Origin: an uncultured Prevotella sp.
Lineage (GTDB): Bacteria > Bacteroidota > Bacteroidia > Bacteroidales > Bacteroidaceae
Length of the DNA: 64,000 bases
NCBI GenBank assembly: GCA_900770395.1
Contig: CAAGKM010000042.1
Coordinates: 46,583 to 110,582 of the forward strand
Reading direction: 5' to 3'
Shown here: positions 51,026 to 60,023 of the stretch, piece after piece
Numbering within the stretch: the stretch's first letter is position 1
How the letters are laid out: every line of letters starts with the position of its first letter
Program-made: the position numbers and the translations under genes
Notes under the pieces: model-generated
What the model saw: only the letters and a program-made list of their open reading frames with translations
What the model was told of the DNA's origin: nothing
Databases searched by the model: none

Positions 51026-53893
51026 ATGAATCGTATTTACACTTTAATTATCTTTTTTTCGTTGGCATCTTTAAGCGGAGTAGCCAAAGTTTATCAGGTT
51101 TCTTCTGATGCGGATTGGGCACAGCTTCAACTCATGGCATCAAATGGCTATGATTTCACTGGTGACATAATTAATCTACAGAAAGATGTGAAGACAGGTG
51201 GAAAAATCGCCCGCTTTAACGGAATTCTCAAAGGCAATAATCACACCATTACTGCTGGAGGCTTAGTTGACGAACTTTTGGCTGACGGAGAGATATGTGA
51301 CCTCACAGTTTATTACCCTGCCAACCTACGTTCTGAATCAAAATCGCCTATTGGTGGAATAGTCAATGTCTGCTCAGGATTGATAAACAACTGTACGTCA
51401 AAGGTGCAAATCTATCAGGTGGTAGAAGATTATTATGTGATAGCTGGAGGTATTGCGGGCGAGGTGTTACCTTCTGGTCGTGTGGTATTCTGCCGCAATG
51501 AGGCTGCAGTTACTGGATCTGTAACCGACATAGAACGAGTTTACTTTCCGCGTGTAGGTGGTGTCGTAGGATGGAACAAAGGACTGGTAGCGGCCTCTAC
51601 AAACACGGGTGTCATTAAAGCTACTACTTATTGTACCCTAATGCTTGGCGGAGTAGTCGGACATTCAGATGGGTCCACTTCTATTGTGGAAGGATGTACC
51701 AATCATGGGCGTGTGCAGGGTAACATTACACGTACAGAGACATCTGCTTACATTAACGGACGTGTAGGAGGTGTTGTTGGCTATGCGCAGAACTCCCAAA
51801 TCATAGCAGAATGCTTAAATAGTGGCTACATAACAACCAACGTGGATCATGTGGGAGGTGTACTTGGTGTTGGGGCAAGCACATCGCTTGTAAATTGTGC
51901 AAATTCGGGTGAGGTGCTAAATCAGCAGTCATTCTATTATTCTTGTGCGGGAGGCATATGCTCTTTGTTCGGAGGCAAATCTACGGCCGAATCTGTATTT
52001 TTAAACTGTGTCAATACAGGTAAAGTAAGGGCGTTGACAGGTTTGCAGTTCATCGCAACCGCAGGAGGAGTGTGCCCTAATCTGGAAAACTGCTCATACG
52101 GCAATACACTCAATTTTGGTGCTGTATCGGCAGAAGGGAAAGATGAATTCGTTATTCAAAATGTAGCACAAGACCGTTGTGAGGTCATCAATATAGCGAA
52201 GAACATAGATGAGGCCAACAATTATGTCCGTACTTCTCATTCCGACGCGTCACTCCCTTGGCTTCTTGAGTTCAAAGGCTCTGATATCTCTACAACCCTT
52301 TCGGGCGAAATGTTGCAGGCTACTATCTCTTATCCTGGAATGGTAGAGAGTTTCTTTGATGGTACACTGGCTCGTACAGCCACGGTTGCACTCACAATCG
52401 ATGGAAAAATCTTGCATAATGCCGCAATAAACAACAATTATGTCTCGTTCTCCAATCTAACACCTAATGCTGATTGCCTTGTAGAATGGCTCGATAATGC
52501 TGGCAATGTCTTATTCCGTAAGCATCGCCGCACGAAAGAGTTGAAGTTCACAACAACTGTTTCCGATATCTGTTCAACTTCGGCATCAGTTATTACAGAA
52601 TGCAATATGAAAGGACTTACGATTATCTCTTTATCATACACATTTGGCAATGGTATTGGTCTGCTTGAAAGCATTGATGCTGACAGCCGTTTCTCTGCAT
52701 CTCTTACAGGATTGGCAGAGAATACCTCCCATTTCGTCATGCCTGTTATCAGATTGTCTTCAGGACAAGATATTAATGGCTCTCCAGTGAATTTCACAAC
52801 TCTACGATTACAGCCTCGGTATGAGAAGATTGAAGTAGGGACAGATTGGGTGAAACTTAAACTTCTCAATCGCGAAGAACTGAAGCATGGTGGCATAAAT
52901 GAATTTGGACCTTCTTCCTACTTCATGGATAACGGTGAACCTACATTATATTATATGCAGAATGATGACGATGAGATACTGCTTCCCGACCTTAAAACAC
53001 GTACCCAATCAGATGTGAATCGATATCAGCGTATAGGCACGTTCATTTATCGCAATGGTAAAAAGGAAATAGGAGAGGAGATAATGAAAATATCATTACC
53101 ATTCAACGCTATGGATCCCATACCACTCTATGTCTCTCCAACATCCGCAATGGTTAGAGGTGTATGTCCTGCTTTTTATCTATATCCAAGTCGGCTGAAT
53201 ATCCTACACATTGCTGATGAAGAGATACAGGAATATGAATCGGCTACTCAGATTCTGACGCAGAGTTGCTATGCTGTCTTCCCATATGTGCTGGGAGATA
53301 CATATTATGTAGCGTTGGAGGCTGCAAAAAATGACTATTCATGGTATAACTCTACAATTTCTCCACGAATAGAGGTTGATCTTTCGCAAATAAACTGCAC
53401 GCAGGTGCCGCCATACATTCTGATGCCACAGGTCAGCAAGGATAGAAAGTATCTCACAGGAAAGTATGTTAAAGGAGAAGGCGATTGGACTTTCTATTGG
53501 GAATATAAGGCATCCGATGCTGACAAGTGGATACGAAGAACCATAACAGGCACTTCGGTCCCTCAATACTTATGTAACGACATTCCGCAAGGAAAGATAT
53601 ACTACATACGATTCTCAGCAGAGAATGGCTCTATTAAGCTCTCATCGCGCACTGTGGCGGCACAATCTGATGGCTATCTTTACTATCTTGGTCCTACAGC
53701 AGATGAACAACTCTCAACCAAAATAGATAAAATGGTGGTCGATACTTCTGAACTTGATGATATTACCCGTTTTTACGACATTAAGGGTGCATTTTTGACC
53801 GCTGGAGTGGCTGAGAATATTATACCCACACTCAAACCGGGATTTTATATTCTTCGTAATGGTTCATTTGCACGCAAACTCTTTATCAAATAA
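51026..53893 (+). CDS. Secreted GLUG-repeat protein with type IX-like C-terminal tail
   Basis: 955 residues from the ATG at 51026; a signal peptide ends near SGVAK. Residues about 80-360 hold repeating GLUG-like units of the form GGVVG-x(n)-I-x-C-x-N-x-G-x-V (for example RVGGVVGWNKG, LGGVVGHSDG, VGGVVGYAQN, VGGVLGVGAS), which build a beta-solenoid typical of surface adhesins. The middle and end are beta-rich, perhaps Ig-like. The last 45 residues (FYDIKGAFLT…LKPGFYILRNGSFARKLFIK) look like a type A sorting domain for type IX secretion. AT-rich and codon-poor relative to neighbours, in line with an acquired gene. porW and porX lie just downstream. Confidence 0.75.
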   Translation: MNRIYTLIIFFSLASLSGVAKVYQVSSDADWAQLQLMASNGYDFTGDIINLQKDVKTGGKIARFNGILKGNNHTITAGGLVDELLADGEICDLTVYYPANLRSESKSPIGGIVNVCSGLINNCTSKVQIYQVVEDYYVIAGGIAGEVLPSGRVVFCRNEAAVTGSVTDIERVYFPRVGGVVGWNKGLVAASTNTGVIKATTYCTLMLGGVVGHSDGSTSIVEGCTNHGRVQGNITRTETSAYINGRVGGVVGYAQNSQIIAECLNSGYITTNVDHVGGVLGVGASTSLVNCANSGEVLNQQSFYYSCAGGICSLFGGKSTAESVFLNCVNTGKVRALTGLQFIATAGGVCPNLENCSYGNTLNFGAVSAEGKDEFVIQNVAQDRCEVINIAKNIDEANNYVRTSHSDASLPWLLEFKGSDISTTLSGEMLQATISYPGMVESFFDGTLARTATVALTIDGKILHNAAINNNYVSFSNLTPNADCLVEWLDNAGNVLFRKHRRTKELKFTTTVSDICSTSASVITECNMKGLTIISLSYTFGNGIGLLESIDADSRFSASLTGLAENTSHFVMPVIRLSSGQDINGSPVNFTTLRLQPRYEKIEVGTDWVKLKLLNREELKHGGINEFGPSSYFMDNGEPTLYYMQNDDDEILLPDLKTRTQSDVNRYQRIGTFIYRNGKKEIGEEIMKISLPFNAMDPIPLYVSPTSAMVRGVCPAFYLYPSRLNILHIADEEIQEYESATQILTQSCYAVFPYVLGDTYYVALEAAKNDYSWYNSTISPRIEVDLSQINCTQVPPYILMPQVSKDRKYLTGKYVKGEGDWTFYWEYKASDADKWIRRTITGTSVPQYLCNDIPQGKIYYIRFSAENGSIKLSSRTVAAQSDGYLYYLGPTADEQLSTKIDKMVVDTSELDDITRFYDIKGAFLTAGVAENIIPTLKPGFYILRNGSFARKLFIK

Positions 53894-53939
53894 TGACTTC
53901 TTGTGTCGGTTGTTTGCATCAAGGCTGATAATGGGACTG

Positions 53940-54193
53940 GTGTGCCGCAGATTTCTAATGTTTATTAATGAAAATCATGCAGTGTCCAACAGTGAGTGGG
54001 GCAATATAGTTGACTGTCAGAATATGGGGTATTTTGCTGAGGTGGAGAAGCTGTTCCATATCAGCGTGAGGATAAAGAGCGGTTAGCCGATGAGATTTGT
54101 TTTGATAATTGGCGAAAGGAAGTGTGTCAGTTGGCAGAATCTTATTTGGTAGTTAGCATAATTGGTGGCAATCCGCAGTTTGAAAACCTCTAA
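53940..54193 (+). pseudogene. Gene remnant, unidentified
   Basis: Two stretches of protein-like sequence in different frames: FINENHAVSNSEWGNIVDCQ and the residues after it, then from about 54046 EAVPYQREDKERLADEICFD and on to QLAESYLVVSIIGGNPQFENL ending TAA at 54193. They look like parts of one decayed gene broken by frameshift and stop. No family recognised. The rest of the gap to porW (54194-54603) has palindromes and AT-rich DNA but no gene. Confidence 0.35.
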
Positions 54194-54278
54194 TAAAAAA
54201 TATAAGTTTCCACCAACCTTGCGGAATCGTGGTGGAACAGTTGGAATAATGCACTGAAAACGTATAAAATTGTATATA

Positions 54279-54326
54279 TTATTAAGTATTGTATAAGAAT
54301 GTTAAATTCGTTTTAATACTTAATAA
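54279..54326. repeat. Inverted repeat in AT-rich spacer
   Basis: TTATTAAGTATT (54279-54290) and AATACTTAATAA (54315-54326) are exact complements, 24 bases apart. No T-run or gene end nearby, so role unclear. Confidence 0.6.
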
Positions 54327-54405
54327 TTAATGTTGCGGAATAAATATCTTATATATTAAAATGTTAGGAGCAGAAAATGTGGACTGTCATTTATGTTTTT
54401 GCTGT

Positions 54406-54446
54406 GTTTCCACCACAACCACCATGCTGGTGGTTGTGGTGGAAAC
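54406..54446. repeat. 41-bp near-perfect palindrome (19-bp arms, 3-base loop)
   Basis: GTTTCCACCACAACCACCA (54406-54424) and its exact complement at 54428-54446 enclose TGC. A decayed relative, with TTTCCACC and GGTGGAA arms, lies at 54207-54237. Both share the core TTTCCACCA. Not followed by a T-run and not next to a gene end. Confidence 0.85.
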
Positions 54447-54603
54447 TTAAAAGCTTCTGTCAATAACTTTCGTAATGTGTGTGATTTTGTTAATCAGTGT
54501 GTCACTGAGGTTACAGTATAAATATCTGTAGTCGGGATAGCATTTTCAACCAAGGTATTTACACTTGTCAGAAGTCCCCAAACACCAAAAAACGTTAAGA
54601 AAG

Positions 54604-54634
54604 TTGGTGGTGTGGGATAATTGTTGTACTTTTG
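54604..54634 (+). promoter_or_regulatory. Promoter of porW
   Basis: TTG (54604-54606) and TACTTTTG (54627-54634) with a 20-bp spacer. The expected start of transcription near 54641 makes the ATG at 54657 the best start for porW. Confidence 0.65.
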
Positions 54635-54656
54635 CATTATAATGAGTCGTTGCGCA

Positions 54657-57600
54657 ATGATATATGGCATAATAAGGTGTGGCATGGTGCTGGCGGTGGT
54701 AGCCTGCATCATGGGATGCTCTGCGCAAAAGAATACGGCACAGAGCAGATGGTGGCAGTCGTTCACGGCACGCTACAACACTTATTATAATGGCAGTGAG
54801 GCGTTTATTGAGGGAGCTGAGGCACAGGAGAAAGGCAACGAGGACAACTTTACGGAGATGATACCGCTGTATGCCGTGGGTAATAAGAAGACGCGCGACA
54901 TAGGCAAGGCAAACTTCACCCGGGCGATAGAGAAATCGGAGAAGACGATAAAGCAACACAGCATAAAGCGCAGGCCGCAGTGGACGAAGAACCGCCGCAA
55001 GACAGCCAAGGACATTGAGTGGCTCAGCCGCAGAGAGTATAATCCTTTCCTATGGCGGGCATGGCTGCTGTTGGGCAAGTCGCAGTTTATGAGCGGACAG
55101 TTTGAGGAGGCAGCCGCCACATTCTCGTATATGTCGCGCCTTTACGCCACACAACCAGTCATCAACGGCATTGCCCGTGCGTGGCTTGCGAAGAGCTACT
55201 GTGAACTCGACTGGGTGTATGACGCGGAGGACGTGCTGCGCAACCTGCGCCGCGACAGCATTCACTACAAAGCACAGACGGATGTTGACTATGCCCTGTG
55301 CAGCTATTACCTGCGCAGCGGACAATACGCCGATGCCGCCACATATCTTGCGAAGGTGATAAAACATGAGCGCCGTAGAAAGCAGAAGGCACGTGAGTGG
55401 TTTCTCATGGGACAGTTGCAGCAGCGCCTTGGCAACAATGCTGCGGCGTATAAGGCATACGGCAGGGTGATAAGGCTCAATCCACCATACAACACTGAGT
55501 TTAACGCTCGCATTGCCCAGACGGAGGTGATGGCGAAGGGACGCTCGAAGCAGATGATAAGCCGTCTGCGCCGCATGGCTGCCAACGACAACAACAAGGA
55601 TTATCTCGACCAGGTGTATTACGCCATCGGAAATATCCACATGGCGGCAAAAGACACTGCAGTCGCCATCGCCGCATATGAGAAGGGCAACGAAAAAGCC
55701 ACACGCAGCGGTGTGGAGAAGGGCGTGCTGCTCCTCACATTGGGAAACATTTATTGGGAGAAGGAACGTTATGCCGATGCGCAGCGGTGTTACACTGATG
55801 CGATAGGTATGCTCGACAAGGACCGCAAAGATTATGAGCAGCTTACCGGGCGTTCAAAGATTCTTGATGAACTTGTGCCACATACCGAGGCGGTGCATCT
55901 GCAGGACTCGCTGCAGGCGCTTGCCAAGATGCCCGAGGCGCAACGGCTTGCCGCCATCGACCGTGTGATTGATGCACTGAAGAAGAAAGAAAAAGAGGAG
56001 CGTTTGGAAAGAGAGGCGGCTGAGGCTGAGCAGATGGCTGCCGAGCAAGGGGCTGTGGGCAACATTCAAAACCAAAACTCAACACCCCAAACTCCAAACT
56101 CTACACTGAACTCTGGCGAGTGGTACTTCTATAACCCGCTGGCAGTTAGCCGTGGTAAGACACAGTTCCAGCAGTTGTGGGGCAAGCGCCCTAACGAGGA
56201 CAACTGGCAGCGAAGCAACAAGACCGTTGTGGCGGAAATAAATGAAGAATTAAGAAACGAAAGTTCGACAAAGTCAATTAAGAATGAAGAATCGGAGGCG
56301 GAAACACTGAACACTGAACACTCAACACTGAACACTGCTAACGACAGCACTGAACACTCCTCCGACCCTCACAACCGCGAGTATTACTTAGCACAGATAC
56401 CATTCACCGAGGAACAGATAGCTGCAAGCAACGCCATAATTGAGGACGGATTGCTTAACTCGGGAATAATCTTCAAGGATAAGCTCGATAATCTTGGAAA
56501 GTCGGAGCAGGCGCTTACACGTCTCACAAGCCAGTATCCTGAGTATGAGAAGAATGATGAGGCATGGTATCATCTGTTTCTGCTCTATTCCCGTCTTGGC
56601 AACAGCGCTATGGCGGCACACTGCATAGACATGCTTAAGGCGAGATATTCTGAAAGCGAATGGACGCAGACGGTGACCAATCCCTATTTCGCAGCCAACG
56701 CACGTTTCGGTGTGCATCTTGAGGACTCGCTCTATGCCGCCACCTATAAGGCATTTAAGGAGAGCCGCAGTGCCGAGGTGTACAGTAATGTGAGAGTGTC
56801 CGACGAGCGTTTCCCGCAAGGTGAGAACCGTGCAAAGTTTATCTTCATCAATGCCCTCACACAGCTTAACGACGGCAATGCCGCAGGCTGTGCCGAGAAC
56901 CTGAGGAAGGTGGTGGAGCAGTATCCAGAGAGTGAGGTAAGCGAGATGGCAGGCATGATAGTGAAGGGCATTCAGGAAGGCAGGCCGCTGCATGGCGGAC
57001 GGTTTGATATTGGCGATGTGTGGGAGCGCCGCAGCATGGTGCTTGCGGCTACTGACTCAATAAATGCCGACACGCTCTCGGTGGATGTCAACACCGACTA
57101 TGCCTTCATTCTGGCATACGATGCCGACAGTCTCGACCAGAACAAGCTGCTCTATGAACTGGCACGGTATAACTTCACCAACTTCATGGTGCGTGACTTT
57201 AACATCGAGATTGACAGCGACAACGGTATCAGCCGCATGATTGTATCGGGATTTCTCAGCTATGATGAGGCTCTGCAGTATGCCCGCCGCCTTTACTCAC
57301 CGCAGGGGATAGGCGACCGTCTTGAGGGCTGCCGCAGAATAATAATAAGCAAGGATAACTTGAAGCTGCTCGGCACACGCTACAGTTACAGGGACTATGA
57401 GCTGTTCTTTGAGAAAGAACTGGCGCCACTGCCCGAGAACAAGCTGCCGCTGCTCAACGAGCCTGAGGAAAATGAAGAATTAAGGATGAAGAATGAAGAA
57501 TCAGAGGGCAGTGGCGTGGGGTATCCAGAGTATAAAGAAGGCGGTAATTCCGATGATTCTGGTCAGTCTGACGATTCCGACAAGTCTGACAAGTCCGACC

Positions 57601-57683
57601 CGTCCGACGTGTCGGAAGATCAGGAAACCGATGACACTCCGCAAGACATAACGATAGATTTTGACGATGACTTTTACAGATAA
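54657..57683 (+). CDS. porW: Type IX secretion/gliding lipoprotein PorW (SprE), TPR-rich
   Basis: 1008 residues from the ATG at 54657. The signal peptide ends CIMG-CSAQKN with a lipidated Cys. Hallmarks of PorW/SprE follow: TARYNTYYNGSEAFIEGA, FTEMIPLYAVGN and NFTRAIEKSEKTIKQHSIKRRP, then several tetratricopeptide repeats (about 135-400) and a second repeat region (about 600-740). The protein anchors in the envelope and is needed for type IX secretion in Porphyromonas and Flavobacterium. Three low-complexity segments (about residues 467-487, 528-568 and 935-990) derive from repeat DNA inserted in frame. porX starts 12 bp downstream. Confidence 0.85.
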   Translation: MIYGIIRCGMVLAVVACIMGCSAQKNTAQSRWWQSFTARYNTYYNGSEAFIEGAEAQEKGNEDNFTEMIPLYAVGNKKTRDIGKANFTRAIEKSEKTIKQHSIKRRPQWTKNRRKTAKDIEWLSRREYNPFLWRAWLLLGKSQFMSGQFEEAAATFSYMSRLYATQPVINGIARAWLAKSYCELDWVYDAEDVLRNLRRDSIHYKAQTDVDYALCSYYLRSGQYADAATYLAKVIKHERRRKQKAREWFLMGQLQQRLGNNAAAYKAYGRVIRLNPPYNTEFNARIAQTEVMAKGRSKQMISRLRRMAANDNNKDYLDQVYYAIGNIHMAAKDTAVAIAAYEKGNEKATRSGVEKGVLLLTLGNIYWEKERYADAQRCYTDAIGMLDKDRKDYEQLTGRSKILDELVPHTEAVHLQDSLQALAKMPEAQRLAAIDRVIDALKKKEKEERLEREAAEAEQMAAEQGAVGNIQNQNSTPQTPNSTLNSGEWYFYNPLAVSRGKTQFQQLWGKRPNEDNWQRSNKTVVAEINEELRNESSTKSIKNEESEAETLNTEHSTLNTANDSTEHSSDPHNREYYLAQIPFTEEQIAASNAIIEDGLLNSGIIFKDKLDNLGKSEQALTRLTSQYPEYEKNDEAWYHLFLLYSRLGNSAMAAHCIDMLKARYSESEWTQTVTNPYFAANARFGVHLEDSLYAATYKAFKESRSAEVYSNVRVSDERFPQGENRAKFIFINALTQLNDGNAAGCAENLRKVVEQYPESEVSEMAGMIVKGIQEGRPLHGGRFDIGDVWERRSMVLAATDSINADTLSVDVNTDYAFILAYDADSLDQNKLLYELARYNFTNFMVRDFNIEIDSDNGISRMIVSGFLSYDEALQYARRLYSPQGIGDRLEGCRRIIISKDNLKLLGTRYSYRDYELFFEKELAPLPENKLPLLNEPEENEELRMKNEESEGSGVGYPEYKEGGNSDDSGQSDDSDKSDKSDPSDVSEDQETDDTPQDITIDFDDDFYR

Positions 57684-57695
57684 ACAGTGGCAACG

Positions 57696-59267
57696 ATGAC
57701 AAATAACGGACTTTTGCTTTGGGCTGACGACGAGATTGAGCTGTTGCGTGCCCACATAATATTTTTGGAGAAGAAAGGCTATGAGGTGGTGACGGTGTCG
57801 AACGGCACTGACGCCATTGAGCAGTGTGCGCAGCAGAATTTCGACATTGTGCTGCTCGACGAGATGATGCCGGGACTGAGCGGACTGGAGACACTGCAGC
57901 GCATAAAGGAGATTCATCCAGAGTTGCCTGTAGTGATGGTTACCAAGAGCGAGGAGGAGAACATCATGAACCAAGCTATTGGCAGCAAGATTGCCGACTA
58001 TCTCATCAAGCCCGTTAATCCTAACCAGATATTGCTGTCGCTGAAAAAGAACATACACCGCAAGGAGATTGTGGCGGAGGTGACGCAGACCACCTACCAG
58101 CAGAACTTCAGCAATATTTCGATGCAGATTGACGACTGCCGCACGCCAGCGGACTGGATTGAGCTCTACCGCCGCTTAGTGCACTGGGAACTGGAGCTGA
58201 GCAGCGCCGACAGTCACATGACTGAGGTGCTGCGCATGCAGAAGGAAGAGGCAAACAACGCCTTTGCCAAGTTTATCAAGAAGAACTATCTTGATTGGGT
58301 GGACGAGATAATGGCGATGAGCACTGGCGGCGACCATCCGCTGATGAGTCCCGAGGTGATGAAGAAGAAGGTGTTCCCGCTGCTCTCCGGTGGCGAGAAG
58401 GTGTTTATGGTGGTGTTCGACAATTTCCGCTACGACCAGTGGCGCACCATAGCCGCCGAGATAGCCGACTCGTTTGAGATAACCGACGACCTATACTATA
58501 GCATCCTGCCCACTGCCACACAGTATGCACGCAACGCCATCTTCAGCGGACTGATGCCAAACAAGATTGCGGAGATGTTTCCCGACCTGTGGGTGGACGA
58601 GGACGAGGAGGAGGGCAAGAACCTCAACGAGGCTCCGCTCATAAGGACCCAGATTGAGCGCTTCCGCCGTCACGACACTTTCTCGTATAATAAGATAAAC
58701 ACGTCGTCGGATGCTGAGAAACTGCTTCAGCAGTTCAACCAGCTGAAAAACAACGACCTCAACGTGGTGGTGTTCAACTTTATCGACATGCTCAGTCATG
58801 CCCGCACGGAGTCACGCATGGTGCGGGAGCTTGCAAACAGTGAGAGTGCCTACCGCTCAATCACCCTCAGCTGGTTCAGGCACTCGGTGGTGGCTGAGTT
58901 CTTCAAACTGCTGGCGCAGACGGGCTGCACCGTAATAGTGACCACCGACCACGGTTCCATACGTTCCAACAAGCCTGTGAAGATTATCGGCGACCGCAAC
59001 ACCAACACCAACCTGAGATACAAGCTTGGCAAGAACCTTGCATGCAACGACAAGGACGTGTTCGTGATTAAGGAGCCGCGGCGGGCGCAGCTGCCGCAGC
59101 CAAACATCAGCACCAGCTACATGTTTGCCACGGGCAACACCTTCTTTGCCTACCCCAACAACTACAACTACTATGTGTCGTACTATAAGGACACGTTTCA
59201 GCACGGGGGAATATCAATGGAGGAAATGATGATACCGATGATAACATTAAGAGGAAAGAGAAAATGA
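57696..59267 (+). CDS. porX: Response regulator PorX with PglZ domain
   Basis: 523 residues from the ATG at 57696 (MTNNGLLLWADDE); a GTG at 57687 would add three. The receiver has its acidic pair in WADDE, phospho-acceptor Asp55 (LLDEMMPGLSG) and the conserved Lys in YLIKPVNP. The rest is the PglZ-type, alkaline-phosphatase-like domain with metal-binding motifs VVFDNFRYDQW, NFIDMLSHA and VTTDHGSI. PorX controls type IX secretion, with PorY as kinase and SigP as partner in Porphyromonas. It overlaps tsaE by four bases. Confidence 0.92.
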   Translation: MTNNGLLLWADDEIELLRAHIIFLEKKGYEVVTVSNGTDAIEQCAQQNFDIVLLDEMMPGLSGLETLQRIKEIHPELPVVMVTKSEEENIMNQAIGSKIADYLIKPVNPNQILLSLKKNIHRKEIVAEVTQTTYQQNFSNISMQIDDCRTPADWIELYRRLVHWELELSSADSHMTEVLRMQKEEANNAFAKFIKKNYLDWVDEIMAMSTGGDHPLMSPEVMKKKVFPLLSGGEKVFMVVFDNFRYDQWRTIAAEIADSFEITDDLYYSILPTATQYARNAIFSGLMPNKIAEMFPDLWVDEDEEEGKNLNEAPLIRTQIERFRRHDTFSYNKINTSSDAEKLLQQFNQLKNNDLNVVVFNFIDMLSHARTESRMVRELANSESAYRSITLSWFRHSVVAEFFKLLAQTGCTVIVTTDHGSIRSNKPVKIIGDRNTNTNLRYKLGKNLACNDKDVFVIKEPRRAQLPQPNISTSYMFATGNTFFAYPNNYNYYVSYYKDTFQHGGISMEEMMIPMITLRGKRK

Positions 59268-59680
59268 AAATAGTTATAAGTAATATTGAGACCATCCGCG
59301 ATGCCGCCCGTGAGTTTGTGGCAGGCATCGGCGACCGAAATGTCTTTGCATTTTACGGCAAGATGGGTGCCGGAAAGACAACATTTATAAAGGCAGTGTG
59401 TGAGGAACTTGGCGTGAGCGACGTAATCACATCGCCAACCTTCGCCATTGTGAATGAGTATGAGAGCGACACTCAGGCGCTCACCATCTACCATTTTGAC
59501 TTCTATCGTATAAAGAAACTTGAGGAAGTCTACGACATGGGATATGAGGATTATTTCTATGGCGGCGGACTGTGCCTCATTGAGTGGCCTGAGCTGATAG
59601 AAGAACTCCTGCCCGAGGATGCCGTAAGAGTGACAATCGCCGAGCAGGAGGATGGTTCACGTGTAGTGGAGTGTGATTAG
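59264..59680 (+). CDS. tsaE: tRNA threonylcarbamoyladenosine biosynthesis ATPase TsaE
   Basis: 138 residues. Helper ATPase of the complex that makes t6A37 on tRNAs. Walker A GKMGAGKTTF, then SPTFAIVNEY and HFDFYRIKKLEEVYDMGYEDYFY and CLIEWPE, all conserved. The start codon is inside the porX stop (ATGA), so the two are translationally coupled. It converges with trxA. Confidence 0.96.
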   Translation: MKIVISNIETIRDAAREFVAGIGDRNVFAFYGKMGAGKTTFIKAVCEELGVSDVITSPTFAIVNEYESDTQALTIYHFDFYRIKKLEEVYDMGYEDYFYGGGLCLIEWPELIEELLPEDAVRVTIAEQEDGSRVVECD

Positions 59681-59991
59681 ATCACGTTCTCAATCTTCTC
59701 CACGAGCTTAGCCTTTGGTACTGCACCAACCGACTTGTCCACCACCTCACCGTTCTTGATGAAGAGAATGGTGGGGATGCTCCGTATGCCGAACTGCATG
59801 GCGATGTCGTCAGCCTCGTCAACATTGCACTTGCCCACTACAATCTTGCCGTCGTACTCGTTTGCCAGTTCCTCAACTATAGGCAGCATCTGGCGGCAGG
59901 GACCGCACCATGTAGCCCAAAAATCAATCATCAGCGGCTTGTCGCCCTCGGCGTAGCCCTTAAAGTTCTCGTTTGTGATAGTTACTTCCAT
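59677..59991 (-). CDS. trxA: Thioredoxin
   Basis: 104 residues, one thioredoxin domain with the active site WCGPC (C29 and C32) and the cis-Pro motif SIPT. Cytoplasmic (no signal peptide). Overlaps the tsaE stop by four bases in convergent orientation, and follows dnaE by 32 bp, so it is probably transcribed with it. Confidence 0.96.
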   Translation of the reverse strand: MEVTITNENFKGYAEGDKPLMIDFWATWCGPCRQMLPIVEELANEYDGKIVVGKCNVDEADDIAMQFGIRSIPTILFIKNGEVVDKSVGAVPKAKLVEKIENVI

Positions 59992-60023
59992 AATGTTTTA
60001 ATTTTTTAATGTTATTAATTAAA

